Source of the DNA: JAMWDF01 sp964645405
GTDB lineage: Bacteria > Ratteibacteria > UBA8468 > B48-G9 > DSTR01
Assembly: GCA_964645405.1 (NCBI GenBank)
Contig: CAZYCA010000034.1
Span: 76,016-140,015, forward strand
DNA length: 64,000 bases
Direction of reading: 5' to 3'
The notes under the pieces were generated by a model. That model was not told the DNA's origin and did no database searches. It was given only the letters and a program-made list of their open reading frames with translations. A program made the translations under genes and the position numbers. Shown piece after piece: positions 8,382-16,682 of the stretch. Each line of letters begins with the position of its first letter. Position 1 is the stretch's first letter.

Positions 8382-10126
8382 CTTGCAGGGGAAAAACAGG
8401 AAAGCAGATTTTCCTTTCCGGCAAACCGCCCCAGTCCGGAAAGGATATCATGGAGAAACTTACCATAGTTTATCCTTTCTTCTTCAGAAACTTCTACCCG
8501 TCCACTGGGCCTTTGAGGTAAAACCAGACAGTACCCTTTTCCATAGGGGATAAGGAAACCTACATTTTTGCCCAGATCGGTAACATCTTTACCTGTCTGG
8601 TAATTGTAAGCAGAAACAGTGAACAATGGTCCATAGGCTTCCTTCAGGGAAAATTTTTCCCTGGCCCAGGTACCGGGTATCGCCTGGTTTACTTTGATTA
8701 TCTCCTGTCCCCAGATAAATCCTTCTTCTGTCAGAAAAAGACCTGACCCCTTTTCCAGAGGCAGTCCGGAAATCACCAGCAAGCCACCTTCTTTCACATA
8801 AGAATTAAGAACTCTGGCCTGAAAAAGGCTATCAACTTTATACTTGCCTTTCATGTAGTCAGCATCCCAGGTAGCCTTCTTCCCGTAATAGTTTGGTCCG
8901 CAGATAACAACCATCTGGTAGGTGGAAAGATTTACCAGGCGAGATTCTGCTGCAGGTATTAAGGCAAAATTTCTTACTCCAGAGAAGGGTAAATACTCAT
9001 GGATGCCGTATCCCCCAACACTGATGTTGGTCGGAATAATGAGAAGAGGTCTCTCCTGCAGAGGCTTAATTTTTTCTCTTACCCGGCGGAAAGCTGCCAC
9101 ATTAAAAGACCAGATTTCCGCGTCATCATAATCCATAGTCTTCACCCTTTTTCCGTCAGGCTCAAAAAAACCAACACCATCCATACCAGCTTGCACCGCT
9201 GCTGCCAGTCTGGCTTCTTTTACCTTTTCCACCACTTCTGTAGTAGCCCCGGTACCAAAATACCCTGCCACCAGAGAGACTATTTCTGCCTGGGGTGCCA
9301 TGGTGCGGTAAGCCACCAGCCAGTAAGTAACTTCCGGAGAAGAATAGTTGTCTGTCACAATACCATCATACCAGCCTGACATAACCTGGTACTCAGTAAA
9401 GTTCTGAGTGGCGACATCCGGCAACCCTTCAAAATGGAAAACTTTCAAGGAAGGATGCCTCTTTTTCAAATACATTCCAAATACACGGTGCGCGGCTGCT
9501 GAGGAAATGCTGCGACAGGCCCACCTCCAGAAAGCAAAACGTTCCTCCTGATTCCAGATGGGAGCCATGTCAAGGTTAAGGCCTGTTTCTTTCCTGAGTA
9601 AGGGACCGTACCTGCGCACACTGGGAGTCTGCAGACCGGGCACCTGATAATAAGGATGGACAGTCTTTTCATAACCATACCATAAACCAGTTTCTTCCAG
9701 AAGGTGTACTCCATAAAGATTCTCCACACCAACAGCCTGCAAGACACTTTCTACCACTTCCTGGAAAAACTCTGCTCTCACCCTTTCATCCTGCGCGATA
9801 TCAGGAAAGTTGAACCTGTCCCAGTGATAATCACCGTCAGGTCCCCACCAGATATCCAGAATGACTTTCTTCCCGGCTTTCTTCAGAAGTTGATAACTCT
9901 GTCGGGCTTTTTCGGAAATCGCCTTTCCCGGAGGGCTTTCCTGAGTGAGGACATAGACTACTTCTGGCGTGTTGATTATCCGTTCCCAGCCAGAAGTACT
10001 TAAACCATCAAGGGAACCAGCCCGATAAACAACCATCCCTAAAGGAACGGAGAGGATATCCTGGAGTAAAGCAAGTAAGACCCCACCAACCAGCCACCCT
10101 TTAACAGTTATTTTATGATAAGTCAT
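8378..10126 (-). CDS. secreted TIM-barrel, glycoside-hydrolase-like protein of unknown specificity
   Basis: 582 residues with an N-terminal hydrophobic segment (KGWLVGGVLLALLQDILSVP) acting as signal peptide or anchor. The first 370 residues read like a (beta/alpha)8 barrel: KKVILDIWWGPDG, NLYGVHLLEETGLW, FHFEGLPDV, YDGIVTDNYSS and GMDGVGFFEPDG are spaced like successive barrel strands. The glutamates of LLEE near residue 144 and FEPD near 324 are candidate acids, but I could not match a CAZy family. The C-terminal third (RPLLIIPTNISVGGYG, TYQMVVICGPNYYG, GGLLVISGLPLEKG) resembles the class-I amidotransferase-like fold seen at the end of some beta-galactosidases. The ATG directly abuts the stop of the upstream secreted gene, so the two are coupled. 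Confidence 0.5.
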   Translation of the reverse strand: MTYHKITVKGWLVGGVLLALLQDILSVPLGMVVYRAGSLDGLSTSGWERIINTPEVVYVLTQESPPGKAISEKARQSYQLLKKAGKKVILDIWWGPDGDYHWDRFNFPDIAQDERVRAEFFQEVVESVLQAVGVENLYGVHLLEETGLWYGYEKTVHPYYQVPGLQTPSVRRYGPLLRKETGLNLDMAPIWNQEERFAFWRWACRSISSAAAHRVFGMYLKKRHPSLKVFHFEGLPDVATQNFTEYQVMSGWYDGIVTDNYSSPEVTYWLVAYRTMAPQAEIVSLVAGYFGTGATTEVVEKVKEARLAAAVQAGMDGVGFFEPDGKRVKTMDYDDAEIWSFNVAAFRRVREKIKPLQERPLLIIPTNISVGGYGIHEYLPFSGVRNFALIPAAESRLVNLSTYQMVVICGPNYYGKKATWDADYMKGKYKVDSLFQARVLNSYVKEGGLLVISGLPLEKGSGLFLTEEGFIWGQEIIKVNQAIPGTWAREKFSLKEAYGPLFTVSAYNYQTGKDVTDLGKNVGFLIPYGKGYCLVLPQRPSGRVEVSEEERINYGKFLHDILSGLGRFAGKENLLSCFSPAS

Positions 10127-11500
10127 CTACTTACCTGGTTTTTCTTCCGGGAAACCAAAAGATGCTTCTTTCACCAGCGCATTGTTCCACAGAAAGCGGT
10201 AAAGGATCTGGATTGTCTCTGCGTTCTCCTCCGTGACACCCCAGAAACCAAAACGGTTTTCCTGGACAGTCTTCAGATTGAAATTATCAAATTTATACCA
10301 GAAACGCACCTGAACATGAGCGTATTTCTTACTCCAGTCACTGCCGAGAACCTGTTCTCTTTTGAGATGAAAAGCATGGAAATCAGCAGTAATATCAGAA
10401 GCTTTCTCCGGCTCAAAAAACATTGCCAGACCGCGTTTTTCTTTGATGTTGGTAAATGCCAGCCAGCCTTCTTCAGCTTTTTTCGTCTGGTAATTTCGTT
10501 CCTCAGGGAAAGTCACCGTAACAGCCTTTCCTGCCAGAGGCACCAGCAAGACATCGTTTTCCCAGTCGCGCGGATAGGTAGGGCACCAGGCAAACTCGTA
10601 GACAGCAGAGTATTTTGGGTCTGCCTGTTTAATAACCACAGTTTCCGTGGCAGTAACATAAGGCAAATTGGAATAAAGAGCGAAAAAGCGGTAGTAGTCT
10701 CCAGTGACTTTACCGGAAAGAGTCCAGCTGGGATTAACTTCTTTAGTGAAATCCCTGTCTATCCCGCTTGCCTTACAGACAACAATCTTGCGCACCGGAC
10801 CATCAATGACCAGTTCCGGGTCAGTCCAGGGCAAAAGACTGGAGACCATGGTGTAGCTGCCACCCAGGAGATTCCAGCCCCAGGAATGTCCCTGGTAAAT
10901 AAGTTCCTTGCCGTTAAGAACCAGACTGGTGATAGAGGCTTTACCCAGACCACCGAGCCGCAGTTTGCCATCAGGTTCTTTTTCCGTCCCTGTTCCACGA
11001 ATTCCCACTGCCATCAATTTGTTTGCCAGTAGCCCGTTGTACAAACGATTTTTTTCTCCGTAAACCACCTTCTCAAACCTCACATCAGTCTGATATTCAA
11101 CCACCGGCGCAGCCTTTTCCCGGTAATAAAGGAAAAAGCCTTTCTCCTCCCCTGGTTTCAGACTGACCTGGAAAACAATCTCATCATCTTTGTCCAGCTG
11201 ACCATTACCTGGATTCTGGTAAATTCCAGTTCCATCTTTTTCATCTACCTGACTTATTACTTCCTGACCATTAACTTCTGTAACTCGCAGAGAACTGGTG
11301 GCAATAACTTCCTTTAGAAGACCGGTTTTTTTTCTCAGTGTTTCGCCGGTGACAATTACAGGTATATTCTTCAGGTCCCTGGTGCTTGAATTTCTTAAGG
11401 TAATTTTCAAACGATAAGTCCAGTTTTCATTCCACCAGTTTTCTCCACTGGCAATCTCTGCGACCAGGCAAATTATTCCCAGCAATAGCAATTTTCTCAT
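10127..11500 (-). CDS. secreted protein of unknown function, coupled to the TIM-barrel gene
   Basis: 457 residues with a clear signal peptide (MRKLLLLGIICLVAEIASG). The start is set by GGAGGGAGAC immediately upstream of the ATG at 11500. The mature N-terminus, WWNENWTYRLKITL followed by NIPVIVTGE, resembles the DUF2341-type beta-sandwich found in secreted carbohydrate-active proteins. The rest is beta-rich, with EIVFQVSLKPGEEKGFFLYYRE, a YEFAWCPTYPRDWEND segment and GLAMFFEPEKA, and suggests a galactose-mutarotase- or lyase-like super-sandwich. I do not recognise a named family. Its stop codon touches the next gene's ATG, so both products are probably made together for the same extracellular substrate. 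Confidence 0.5.
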   Translation of the reverse strand: MRKLLLLGIICLVAEIASGENWWNENWTYRLKITLRNSSTRDLKNIPVIVTGETLRKKTGLLKEVIATSSLRVTEVNGQEVISQVDEKDGTGIYQNPGNGQLDKDDEIVFQVSLKPGEEKGFFLYYREKAAPVVEYQTDVRFEKVVYGEKNRLYNGLLANKLMAVGIRGTGTEKEPDGKLRLGGLGKASITSLVLNGKELIYQGHSWGWNLLGGSYTMVSSLLPWTDPELVIDGPVRKIVVCKASGIDRDFTKEVNPSWTLSGKVTGDYYRFFALYSNLPYVTATETVVIKQADPKYSAVYEFAWCPTYPRDWENDVLLVPLAGKAVTVTFPEERNYQTKKAEEGWLAFTNIKEKRGLAMFFEPEKASDITADFHAFHLKREQVLGSDWSKKYAHVQVRFWYKFDNFNLKTVQENRFGFWGVTEENAETIQILYRFLWNNALVKEASFGFPEEKPGK

Positions 11501-11516
11501 GTCTCCCTCCTGGTAG

Positions 11517-11531
11517 AGTTTTGTCAAAACT
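11517..11531. promoter_or_regulatory. perfect 7-1-7 palindrome, possible operator
   Basis: AGTTTTG-T-CAAAACT is an exact inverted repeat 16 bases upstream of the start of the secreted gene at 11500 and just upstream of its ribosome binding site. Position and symmetry fit a repressor operator, but no regulator gene adjoins it and the cognate protein is unknown. Confidence 0.35.
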
Positions 11532-11689
11532 TTCGCTAACTATTTTTTACCCCCTGGCTTCACGGCTATCCCCTGCGCACATTTCCCCTCCCTGGACGGG
11601 AAAAGTCTTCTTATTTGCCACTACGGAAAAACCATCTTTTTATGATAGCACAGAGCACTCTTTGATAACCAGCTCAGATATCTTTTTTC

Positions 11690-11717
11690 TTGACTGGACG
11701 CGAAAGGTGGGTAAAAT
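11690..11717 (+). promoter_or_regulatory. sigma70-type promoter of the small membrane protein gene
   Basis: TTGACT at 11690-11695, a 16-base spacer and TAAAAT at 11712-11717. It overlaps the upstream in-frame extension of the small gene, so translation must begin downstream. Confidence 0.55.
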
Positions 11718-11743
11718 TAAATAACAGGTACACAGGGGTGTAT

Positions 11744-11950
11744 GTGGCAAAGACTGAAGAAAACTGGCAGGAAAAGCTAAAAGGGAAATCACCTGAGGAA
11801 ATAGCAAGGATTGCCGAAGAGATTGCCAGAGTCAATTCTCAACCAGAGTACACTGCCTGGAGTCTGGCTAAACGGCAGATTATAATTGTGACTATTTTGC
11901 TGGTGTTGACTGTCCTGGTTCTACTTCTGATACCTGTTTTTCTGAAATGA
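11744..11950 (+). CDS. small single-pass membrane protein
   Basis: 68 residues starting at GTG: an acidic, lysine-rich cytoplasmic helix (EKLKGKSPEEIARIAEEIA) followed by a C-terminal transmembrane segment (IIIVTILLVLTVLVLLLIPV). The GTG at 11744 is preceded by CAGGGG at usable spacing and lies behind the promoter at 11690-11717; earlier in-frame starts fall within that promoter. No family is recognised. It is a monocistronic gene facing the convergent universal stress gene. Confidence 0.5.
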   Translation: MAKTEENWQEKLKGKSPEEIARIAEEIARVNSQPEYTAWSLAKRQIIIVTILLVLTVLVLLLIPVFLK

Positions 11951-11968
11951 TTCTCCAGTGAAAACTTC

Positions 11969-12433
11969 TCAGTCTTTACCTGCTTTTTTCTCTCTGGCTC
12001 TAATCACCAGAACAGGACACGGACTGGTGCGCATCACCCTTTCCGCCACGGAACCAAAGAGGAAGTGGTTGAATCCGGTACGACCATGGGTGCAGAGAAC
12101 AATTAAATCCACCTGGTACCGGCTGGCTATCCCGGTTATACTTTCCGCTGGCTGGCCTACTTCCGTCAATGTTTTGATTTTTAGTTGCTTTCCCTTCCTT
12201 CTCAGACTGATAGCCAGCTGCCGCAAATTAGCCCTGGCAGCTTTCAACATTTCTTTTTCATAACTTGCGACATCAAAAGTCACTGAAGGAGGAGATACAG
12301 GTACTGGCTGGACAATGTGGCAGATGATAACCCGGGAACGAAAAGCCTCTGCCAGAGTGCAAACAGTCTCCACAGCCTGATTGGCCAGTTCACTGAAATC
12401 AGTTGGCCAGAGAATTTTCTTTATTCTTTTCAT
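11969..12433 (-). CDS. universal stress protein (UspA family)
   Basis: 154 residues with the family start KKILWPTDFSELANQAVETV and a C-terminal ATP-binding loop CTHGRTGFNHFLFGSVAERV. In ATP-binding members this loop reads G-2x-G-9x-G-S; here the first glycine is replaced by cysteine while the rest is intact, so nucleotide binding is plausible but not certain. It is cytoplasmic. The gene lies 16 bases downstream of a two-pass membrane protein on the same strand. Confidence 0.92.
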   Translation of the reverse strand: MKRIKKILWPTDFSELANQAVETVCTLAEAFRSRVIICHIVQPVPVSPPSVTFDVASYEKEMLKAARANLRQLAISLRRKGKQLKIKTLTEVGQPAESITGIASRYQVDLIVLCTHGRTGFNHFLFGSVAERVMRTSPCPVLVIRAREKKAGKD

Positions 12434-12449
12434 TTCACCCCCTGGTAAA

Positions 12450-12650
12450 TTATTCCAGATTAAAAAACATGGACATTAAATACCCTAAGGCAAAAGAGAT
12501 TAACCCGCAGGCAGCAAAAACAGCGACTTTCTGGCCACTGCCTCCAGCCATGGCGTAACCGACACTGGCCAGAATCATCACAAATCCAACCCTTGGACCA
12601 AGCCAGCCCAGAGTTTCACCCAGGTTTTCCAGTAAATTTCTGCTCTCCAT
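12450..12650 (-). CDS. small two-pass membrane protein
   Basis: 66 residues with two hydrophobic helices, GFVMILASVGYAMAGG and VAVFAACGLISFALGYLMSM, joined by a short GSGQK turn. No known family is recognised. TATAAT lies at about 12670-12675 on the minus strand upstream of the start, and GGGTGAAAGATT precedes the ATG. It is the first gene ahead of the universal stress gene, so the pair may be a small stress operon. Confidence 0.6.
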   Translation of the reverse strand: MESRNLLENLGETLGWLGPRVGFVMILASVGYAMAGGSGQKVAVFAACGLISFALGYLMSMFFNLE

Positions 12651-12744
12651 AATCTTTCACCCAGCCATATTATACTTGCTTCCGGTAAAAAGAAAAATGA
12701 CAGAAAACCAAAAGTTAAGGTAGACTATAGAAAAAGGAGTGCTT

Positions 12745-13557
12745 TTGCTTGCATGGTTTAAAACGCTTCACCCGGTCTGGCAGTCTTTCCTGGCAACTAT
12801 TTTCACCTGGGGACTGACTGCAGCGGGTGCCTCTCTGGTCTTCTTTTTTCGTAATGTCTCCAGAAAAATGCTGGATACCATGTTAGGATTTGCAGCTGGA
12901 GTGATGTTAGCAGCAAGTTTCTGGTCACTGCTTGCTCCGGCGATAGAGCTTGCTTCTGCCTTTAGATTGCCCTCCTGGTTACCTGCTGCTACTGGTTTTC
13001 TTGCAGGAGGGTTTTTCGTCTATGGACTGGATAAAATTATTCCTCATTTACACCCTGGTTTTTCTGATTCCGCAGTGGAAGGTATCAAAACTTCCTGGCA
13101 GAGGTCTATCCTTTTGGTTCTGGCTATCACTCTTCATAATATACCGGAAGGGCTGGCAGTAGGTGTTGGTTTTGCAGCTGGTGCCTTCGGTGGTACAGAT
13201 TCCTCTTTGTTAGCAGCTATCTCCCTCACCCTGGGAATTGGATTGCAGAACATTCCGGAAGGGGCCGCTGTGTCCTTACCTTTACGGCGGGAGGGTATGT
13301 CGGCGGGCAAAAGTTTCTGGTACGGACAGCTTTCCGGTAGTGTGGAACCACTGGCTGCAGTTCTGGGAGCAGCTTTAGTTTTGCTTATGAGACCGCTTTT
13401 ACCCTATGCCTTAAGTTTTGCTGCCGGGGCCATGATTTTTGTGGTGGTAGAAGAACTTATTCCTGAGGCGCAGTTAGGTGAGAATACAGACTTAGCCACC
13501 CTGGGGACACTGATTGGTTTTGTCACCATGATGATTCTGGATGTGGCTATGGGATAA
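12745..13557 (+). CDS. ZIP-family metal transporter (ZupT-like)
   Basis: About 270 residues and eight hydrophobic segments. The metal-binding helices are visible as LAITLHNIPEGLAVGVGF (helix IV) and LGIGLQNIPEGAAVSLPL (helix V), the paired H/Q-N-x-P-E-G motifs of ZIP carriers, with VVVEELIPEA further on. ZIP proteins import Zn2+, Fe2+ or Mn2+ across the inner membrane. A GTG at 12739 overlaps the AAGGAG ribosome binding site, so the TTG at 12745, five bases past it, is the more likely start. The stop codon is directly adjacent to the stop of the convergent DUF47 gene. Confidence 0.9.
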   Translation: MLAWFKTLHPVWQSFLATIFTWGLTAAGASLVFFFRNVSRKMLDTMLGFAAGVMLAASFWSLLAPAIELASAFRLPSWLPAATGFLAGGFFVYGLDKIIPHLHPGFSDSAVEGIKTSWQRSILLVLAITLHNIPEGLAVGVGFAAGAFGGTDSSLLAAISLTLGIGLQNIPEGAAVSLPLRREGMSAGKSFWYGQLSGSVEPLAAVLGAALVLLMRPLLPYALSFAAGAMIFVVVEELIPEAQLGENTDLATLGTLIGFVTMMILDVAMG

Positions 13558-14226
13558 TCAGCGGGCTTTGATAGCCAGTATCCGTACCAGATCAGCAGCC
13601 CGGTCAATGCTGTCTATTGTTTCTTCCAGAGTATCAATGATTTCATAAACCACCAGTAGCCGCGGACCGGAAAGAGCCGACTGCAGGAGAAAAGACATCA
13701 ATTCTCTTTTACGGTCATCCCCTTCCTCTTCCAGGGTCTCAACCTGGGCACAGTATTCCAGAACCTTTTCTGTACCATCCTGTACTAAAGCCATAATCGC
13801 CTGTTCCAGTTTTTCCGCAGCCTTCACCGCCAGAAGGCTGTTTTCCACTATCGCGTGCATAAGTGGAGGTGGAAACGATTCCGGAACAAACTCCAGAAGA
13901 CGCGCCACACCTTTGGCATTGTCTGCAATATCGTTAAGAGCCTCATTAAGAAACATTAAGTCTTCCCTGTCAGGGGGTAGCAAAATTCCCCGGGAAAGTT
14001 CTTCCATCATTACGCGCCGGATTTCATCCCCTTCATGTTCTGCTTTTTTGACCGCATCTATCGCCTGATTTTTAGCCGTATCATCCCCCCTGGCCAGTCC
14101 TTCCAGACTATTCTTCACTTCCTGCACGCACAGTAAGGATTTCGCCACATGGCTCAGGGCATCAGTAAGAATTTTTTTCTCCTCCCTTCCCCCCAGCCAG
14201 GCTAAAATATTATGTGTTCTTGCCAT
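13558..14226 (-). CDS. DUF47 family PhoU-like accessory protein of PiT transporter
   Basis: 222 residues, all helical, with the charged helix pairs expected of PhoU-like DUF47 proteins: KKAEHEGDEIRRVMMEELSRG, then DREDLMFLNEALNDIADNAKG and a late EIIDTLEETIDSIDRAAD. Acidic clusters on these helices bind metal ions in relatives. DUF47 proteins are encoded next to low-affinity phosphate transporters and are thought to modulate them. Here the gene starts 9 bases after the PiT stop on the same strand. Confidence 0.93.
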   Translation of the reverse strand: MARTHNILAWLGGREEKKILTDALSHVAKSLLCVQEVKNSLEGLARGDDTAKNQAIDAVKKAEHEGDEIRRVMMEELSRGILLPPDREDLMFLNEALNDIADNAKGVARLLEFVPESFPPPLMHAIVENSLLAVKAAEKLEQAIMALVQDGTEKVLEYCAQVETLEEEGDDRKRELMSFLLQSALSGPRLLVVYEIIDTLEETIDSIDRAADLVRILAIKAR

Positions 14227-14235
14227 ATGTCCTCC

Positions 14236-15198
14236 TTACTTCCATAATAGCACCAATTTAATGATAAACCAACTGATAAAAGCTGCAGCCACCGGCGTAA
14301 AAGCCCAGGCTACAAAAATATCTCGTGCCAGCCTCAGATTGAGGGTTTTAATCCCTGCCACCAGACCAACTCCGAAGATAGCACCCACAATAGAATGGGA
14401 GGTGGAAACCGGGATACCCCAGATAGTATAAAGATGCACATTCAATGAAGAAGCTATCTCAGCTGCCACAGTCATCACAGGAGTTAAATGAGTAATCTGG
14501 AAACCAACCGTCTCAATCACCCGCCTTCCCCAGGTTACCACACCCAGCACTATAGCAAAACCACCAATGAGGGCTGCCAGTTGCGAGGACATTTGATTTG
14601 TTCCCGTAAGAATCCCTGTCGCATTAGCCACATCGTTACCACCCCAGGTAAAAGCCAGGTAAATACTGGTCAGGTAGATCAACACTACAAGCAGTCTTTC
14701 CCTTATTCTTCTTAGCAAGGGCAGCTGGAAAAACCAGAAAATAAGAGGATAAAGTAACAAACCGAGAAAGGCGGAACCCAGGGGAGTGGCTATCCAGCAA
14801 ATCACAATCTGCTTCATTTTCCCCCAGACAATAATTGTATGGCAGGCTAATCCAGCACCAGCCACTCCACCAACAATGGCATGCGAAGTGGAAACAGGAA
14901 ACTTCAGGTAGGTTGCTAATGTCACCCAGCTGGCAGCTCCAAAGATAGCAGCAAAGGTAATAAGCAGACCCTGTTCACACGGTAGACTGTGAAGAGGAAC
15001 AATACCTTTGCCAATGGTTTTAATTACCTGTCCGCCTAAAAAAACCGCTCCCAGAAAACTGAAAAAACAGGTGAGAATAATTCCATTGCGTAAGGACATT
15101 ACCCCGGAACCAATATCCGCACCCACACAGTTGGCAGCATCATTGGCTCCCATGGACCAGCCCATGTAAAGCGAACAAAGCAAAGCCAGAAGAAACAT
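14236..15198 (-). CDS. pit: PiT-family inorganic phosphate transporter
   Basis: 320 residues with about ten transmembrane helices and the duplicated family signature: GWSMGANDAANCVGADIG near residue 13 and FTWGGNDVANATGILTG in the second half, plus VSTSHAIVGGVAG and VSTSHSIVGAIFGVG. PiT carriers import metal-phosphate with H+ or Na+. GGAGGGA lies just upstream of the start. It forms a two-gene operon with the DUF47 gene. Confidence 0.94.
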   Translation of the reverse strand: MFLLALLCSLYMGWSMGANDAANCVGADIGSGVMSLRNGIILTCFFSFLGAVFLGGQVIKTIGKGIVPLHSLPCEQGLLITFAAIFGAASWVTLATYLKFPVSTSHAIVGGVAGAGLACHTIIVWGKMKQIVICWIATPLGSAFLGLLLYPLIFWFFQLPLLRRIRERLLVVLIYLTSIYLAFTWGGNDVANATGILTGTNQMSSQLAALIGGFAIVLGVVTWGRRVIETVGFQITHLTPVMTVAAEIASSLNVHLYTIWGIPVSTSHSIVGAIFGVGLVAGIKTLNLRLARDIFVAWAFTPVAAAFISWFIIKLVLLWK

Positions 15199-15219
15199 TT
15201 TCCCTCCAGAGACCTTAGT

Positions 15220-15228
15220 AGTTTACCA
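15220..15228 (-). promoter_or_regulatory. extended -10 promoter of the PiT-DUF47 operon
   Basis: On the minus strand TGGTAAACT gives a TGn extension plus TAAACT, about 22 bases upstream of the PiT start codon. No convincing -35 is visible, as is usual for extended -10 promoters. Confidence 0.35.
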
Positions 15229-15247
15229 TATACTGATGAAACCAGCC

Positions 15248-16672
15248 TCATCGCACAGGCTCTAAGAGATAGTAGTTTCCGATAATGCGGCTGATTACAT
15301 AGCAGCTCTTAACCTGCTTGAGGAAAGAAGGAGAAAAAAAGACAGAGTTTTCCTGGTAACTCTCTGCGCTTAATACTATGGCTGAAAATTTTTTCTCCCT
15401 GACCATCTGGAGAATTATCCCCTCCGACCACTTCCCAAGCCTTGCCAGTTGAGTAAACTGGTAGGGCTGGAAAAAAACTTCATGACCGGAGAGTAAAAGG
15501 TAACCAACATCCTCGCTGATGACTGGTTCAGGTAAAGGAGAAAGTGATGAACAGATGAGCTGGCCCACCTGTCTGCGAGCAAAGTCAGGAGTAAGACTGG
15601 AAACCGCTGCCGGAACTTCCTGGCCATAGGTGCGGGTAAAAACCGCAGCAGGTTTCAAAGGCAAATAGAGAAAAAGTTGAGCAAGACAGAGAAGATAAAC
15701 TACCAGTCGGTACGCAGTTTCTCCTGGGAGAAAAGCAAGACATATACTTCCAGCAGCCAGCAGTTCCAGATAATAGTTTTCTTCAGCACCGGTTTTCAAA
15801 CTGAAAAAAATAGCCAGCAAAACACAAATCAAGTAAAACTGCCACCATTGTTTCTTCTGGGTGACCAAAGAGAAAATTACGATACTGAAAAGAATAATGT
15901 GACGACCAGAAACCTGTACCAGAAGATGGAAAAACTGCCCGGGGGAAAAGCCAGACATATTCAGCTGCCAGAAATGTTGCCAGAAAGTGTGTCCCCAGCA
16001 AAGGGTAATTGCCAGAAGGGATAAAGAGAAAAAGAGGAAAAAAGAAAAAAGGTAAGTCAAACCATACTTCTTTTCTCTCCAGGCTACCCCACAACCAAAG
16101 GTTACTGCCAGAAAGAAAGGTTTGACGAAAAAAGCCAGGGAAGCCAAAAAGCCAGAAAAAATTGCCCCGTATTTGAAGGAAGTAAGAAAACTTACGGTGA
16201 GAGCCGCTAAGACAAGAAGCAAACCAGTAGTATCCGGTTGAAGACTGCCGGCGACATAAACAGTGACTGGAGAAAAAAGAAAAAGGCTAACTGAAGTTAA
16301 CGCCAGAGTCTTTCCTGCCTTCTTTTTTACCAGAGAAAAAATCAAACCTGCACTCAGGAGAAGCGAAAGCATACTTAACAATCTTGCCGGTAGAAAGATA
16401 CCGTATCTGGAGAAAAGATAATAAAAGGGTAAACTCAAAAGGTAAAAATTCGGCGGATAAGGGTTATGAACAAACGGACCAGAGAAAGTTATGCGCGGGT
16501 AAAGAGATTTTCCTTTTGCCAGTTGCCAGAGCCAGTTTGTCACCACCCCTTCCCGGTAATGCAGTGGATAAGGGAAAAAAAGACAGACAAAAAGGTACCG
16601 GAGAAAGAATGCCAGAGAGATTAAGAAAACTATCCAGATAATCACTTCCAGGCTTTTTTCCTCTTTTTTCAT
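15248..16672 (-). CDS. polytopic membrane glycosyltransferase, GT-C/GT39-like
   Basis: 474 residues with about ten to twelve hydrophobic helices. After the first helix comes a loop with YREGVVTNWLWQLAKG, which resembles the acidic catalytic loop of GT-C enzymes (RFDE-W/A type). These transferases move sugars from polyprenyl phosphate donors onto lipid or protein acceptors on the outer face of the inner membrane. The start at 16672 follows GGAGAAAA; an upstream ATG at 16723 overlaps the previous gene and lacks a site. A second GT-C-like gene ends 10 bases upstream, so the two form a pair. Acceptor unknown. Confidence 0.65.
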   Translation of the reverse strand: MKKEEKSLEVIIWIVFLISLAFFLRYLFVCLFFPYPLHYREGVVTNWLWQLAKGKSLYPRITFSGPFVHNPYPPNFYLLSLPFYYLFSRYGIFLPARLLSMLSLLLSAGLIFSLVKKKAGKTLALTSVSLFLFSPVTVYVAGSLQPDTTGLLLVLAALTVSFLTSFKYGAIFSGFLASLAFFVKPFFLAVTFGCGVAWREKKYGLTYLFSFFLFFSLSLLAITLCWGHTFWQHFWQLNMSGFSPGQFFHLLVQVSGRHIILFSIVIFSLVTQKKQWWQFYLICVLLAIFFSLKTGAEENYYLELLAAGSICLAFLPGETAYRLVVYLLCLAQLFLYLPLKPAAVFTRTYGQEVPAAVSSLTPDFARRQVGQLICSSLSPLPEPVISEDVGYLLLSGHEVFFQPYQFTQLARLGKWSEGIILQMVREKKFSAIVLSAESYQENSVFFSPSFLKQVKSCYVISRIIGNYYLLEPVR

Positions 16673-16682
16673 TTTTCTCCGT

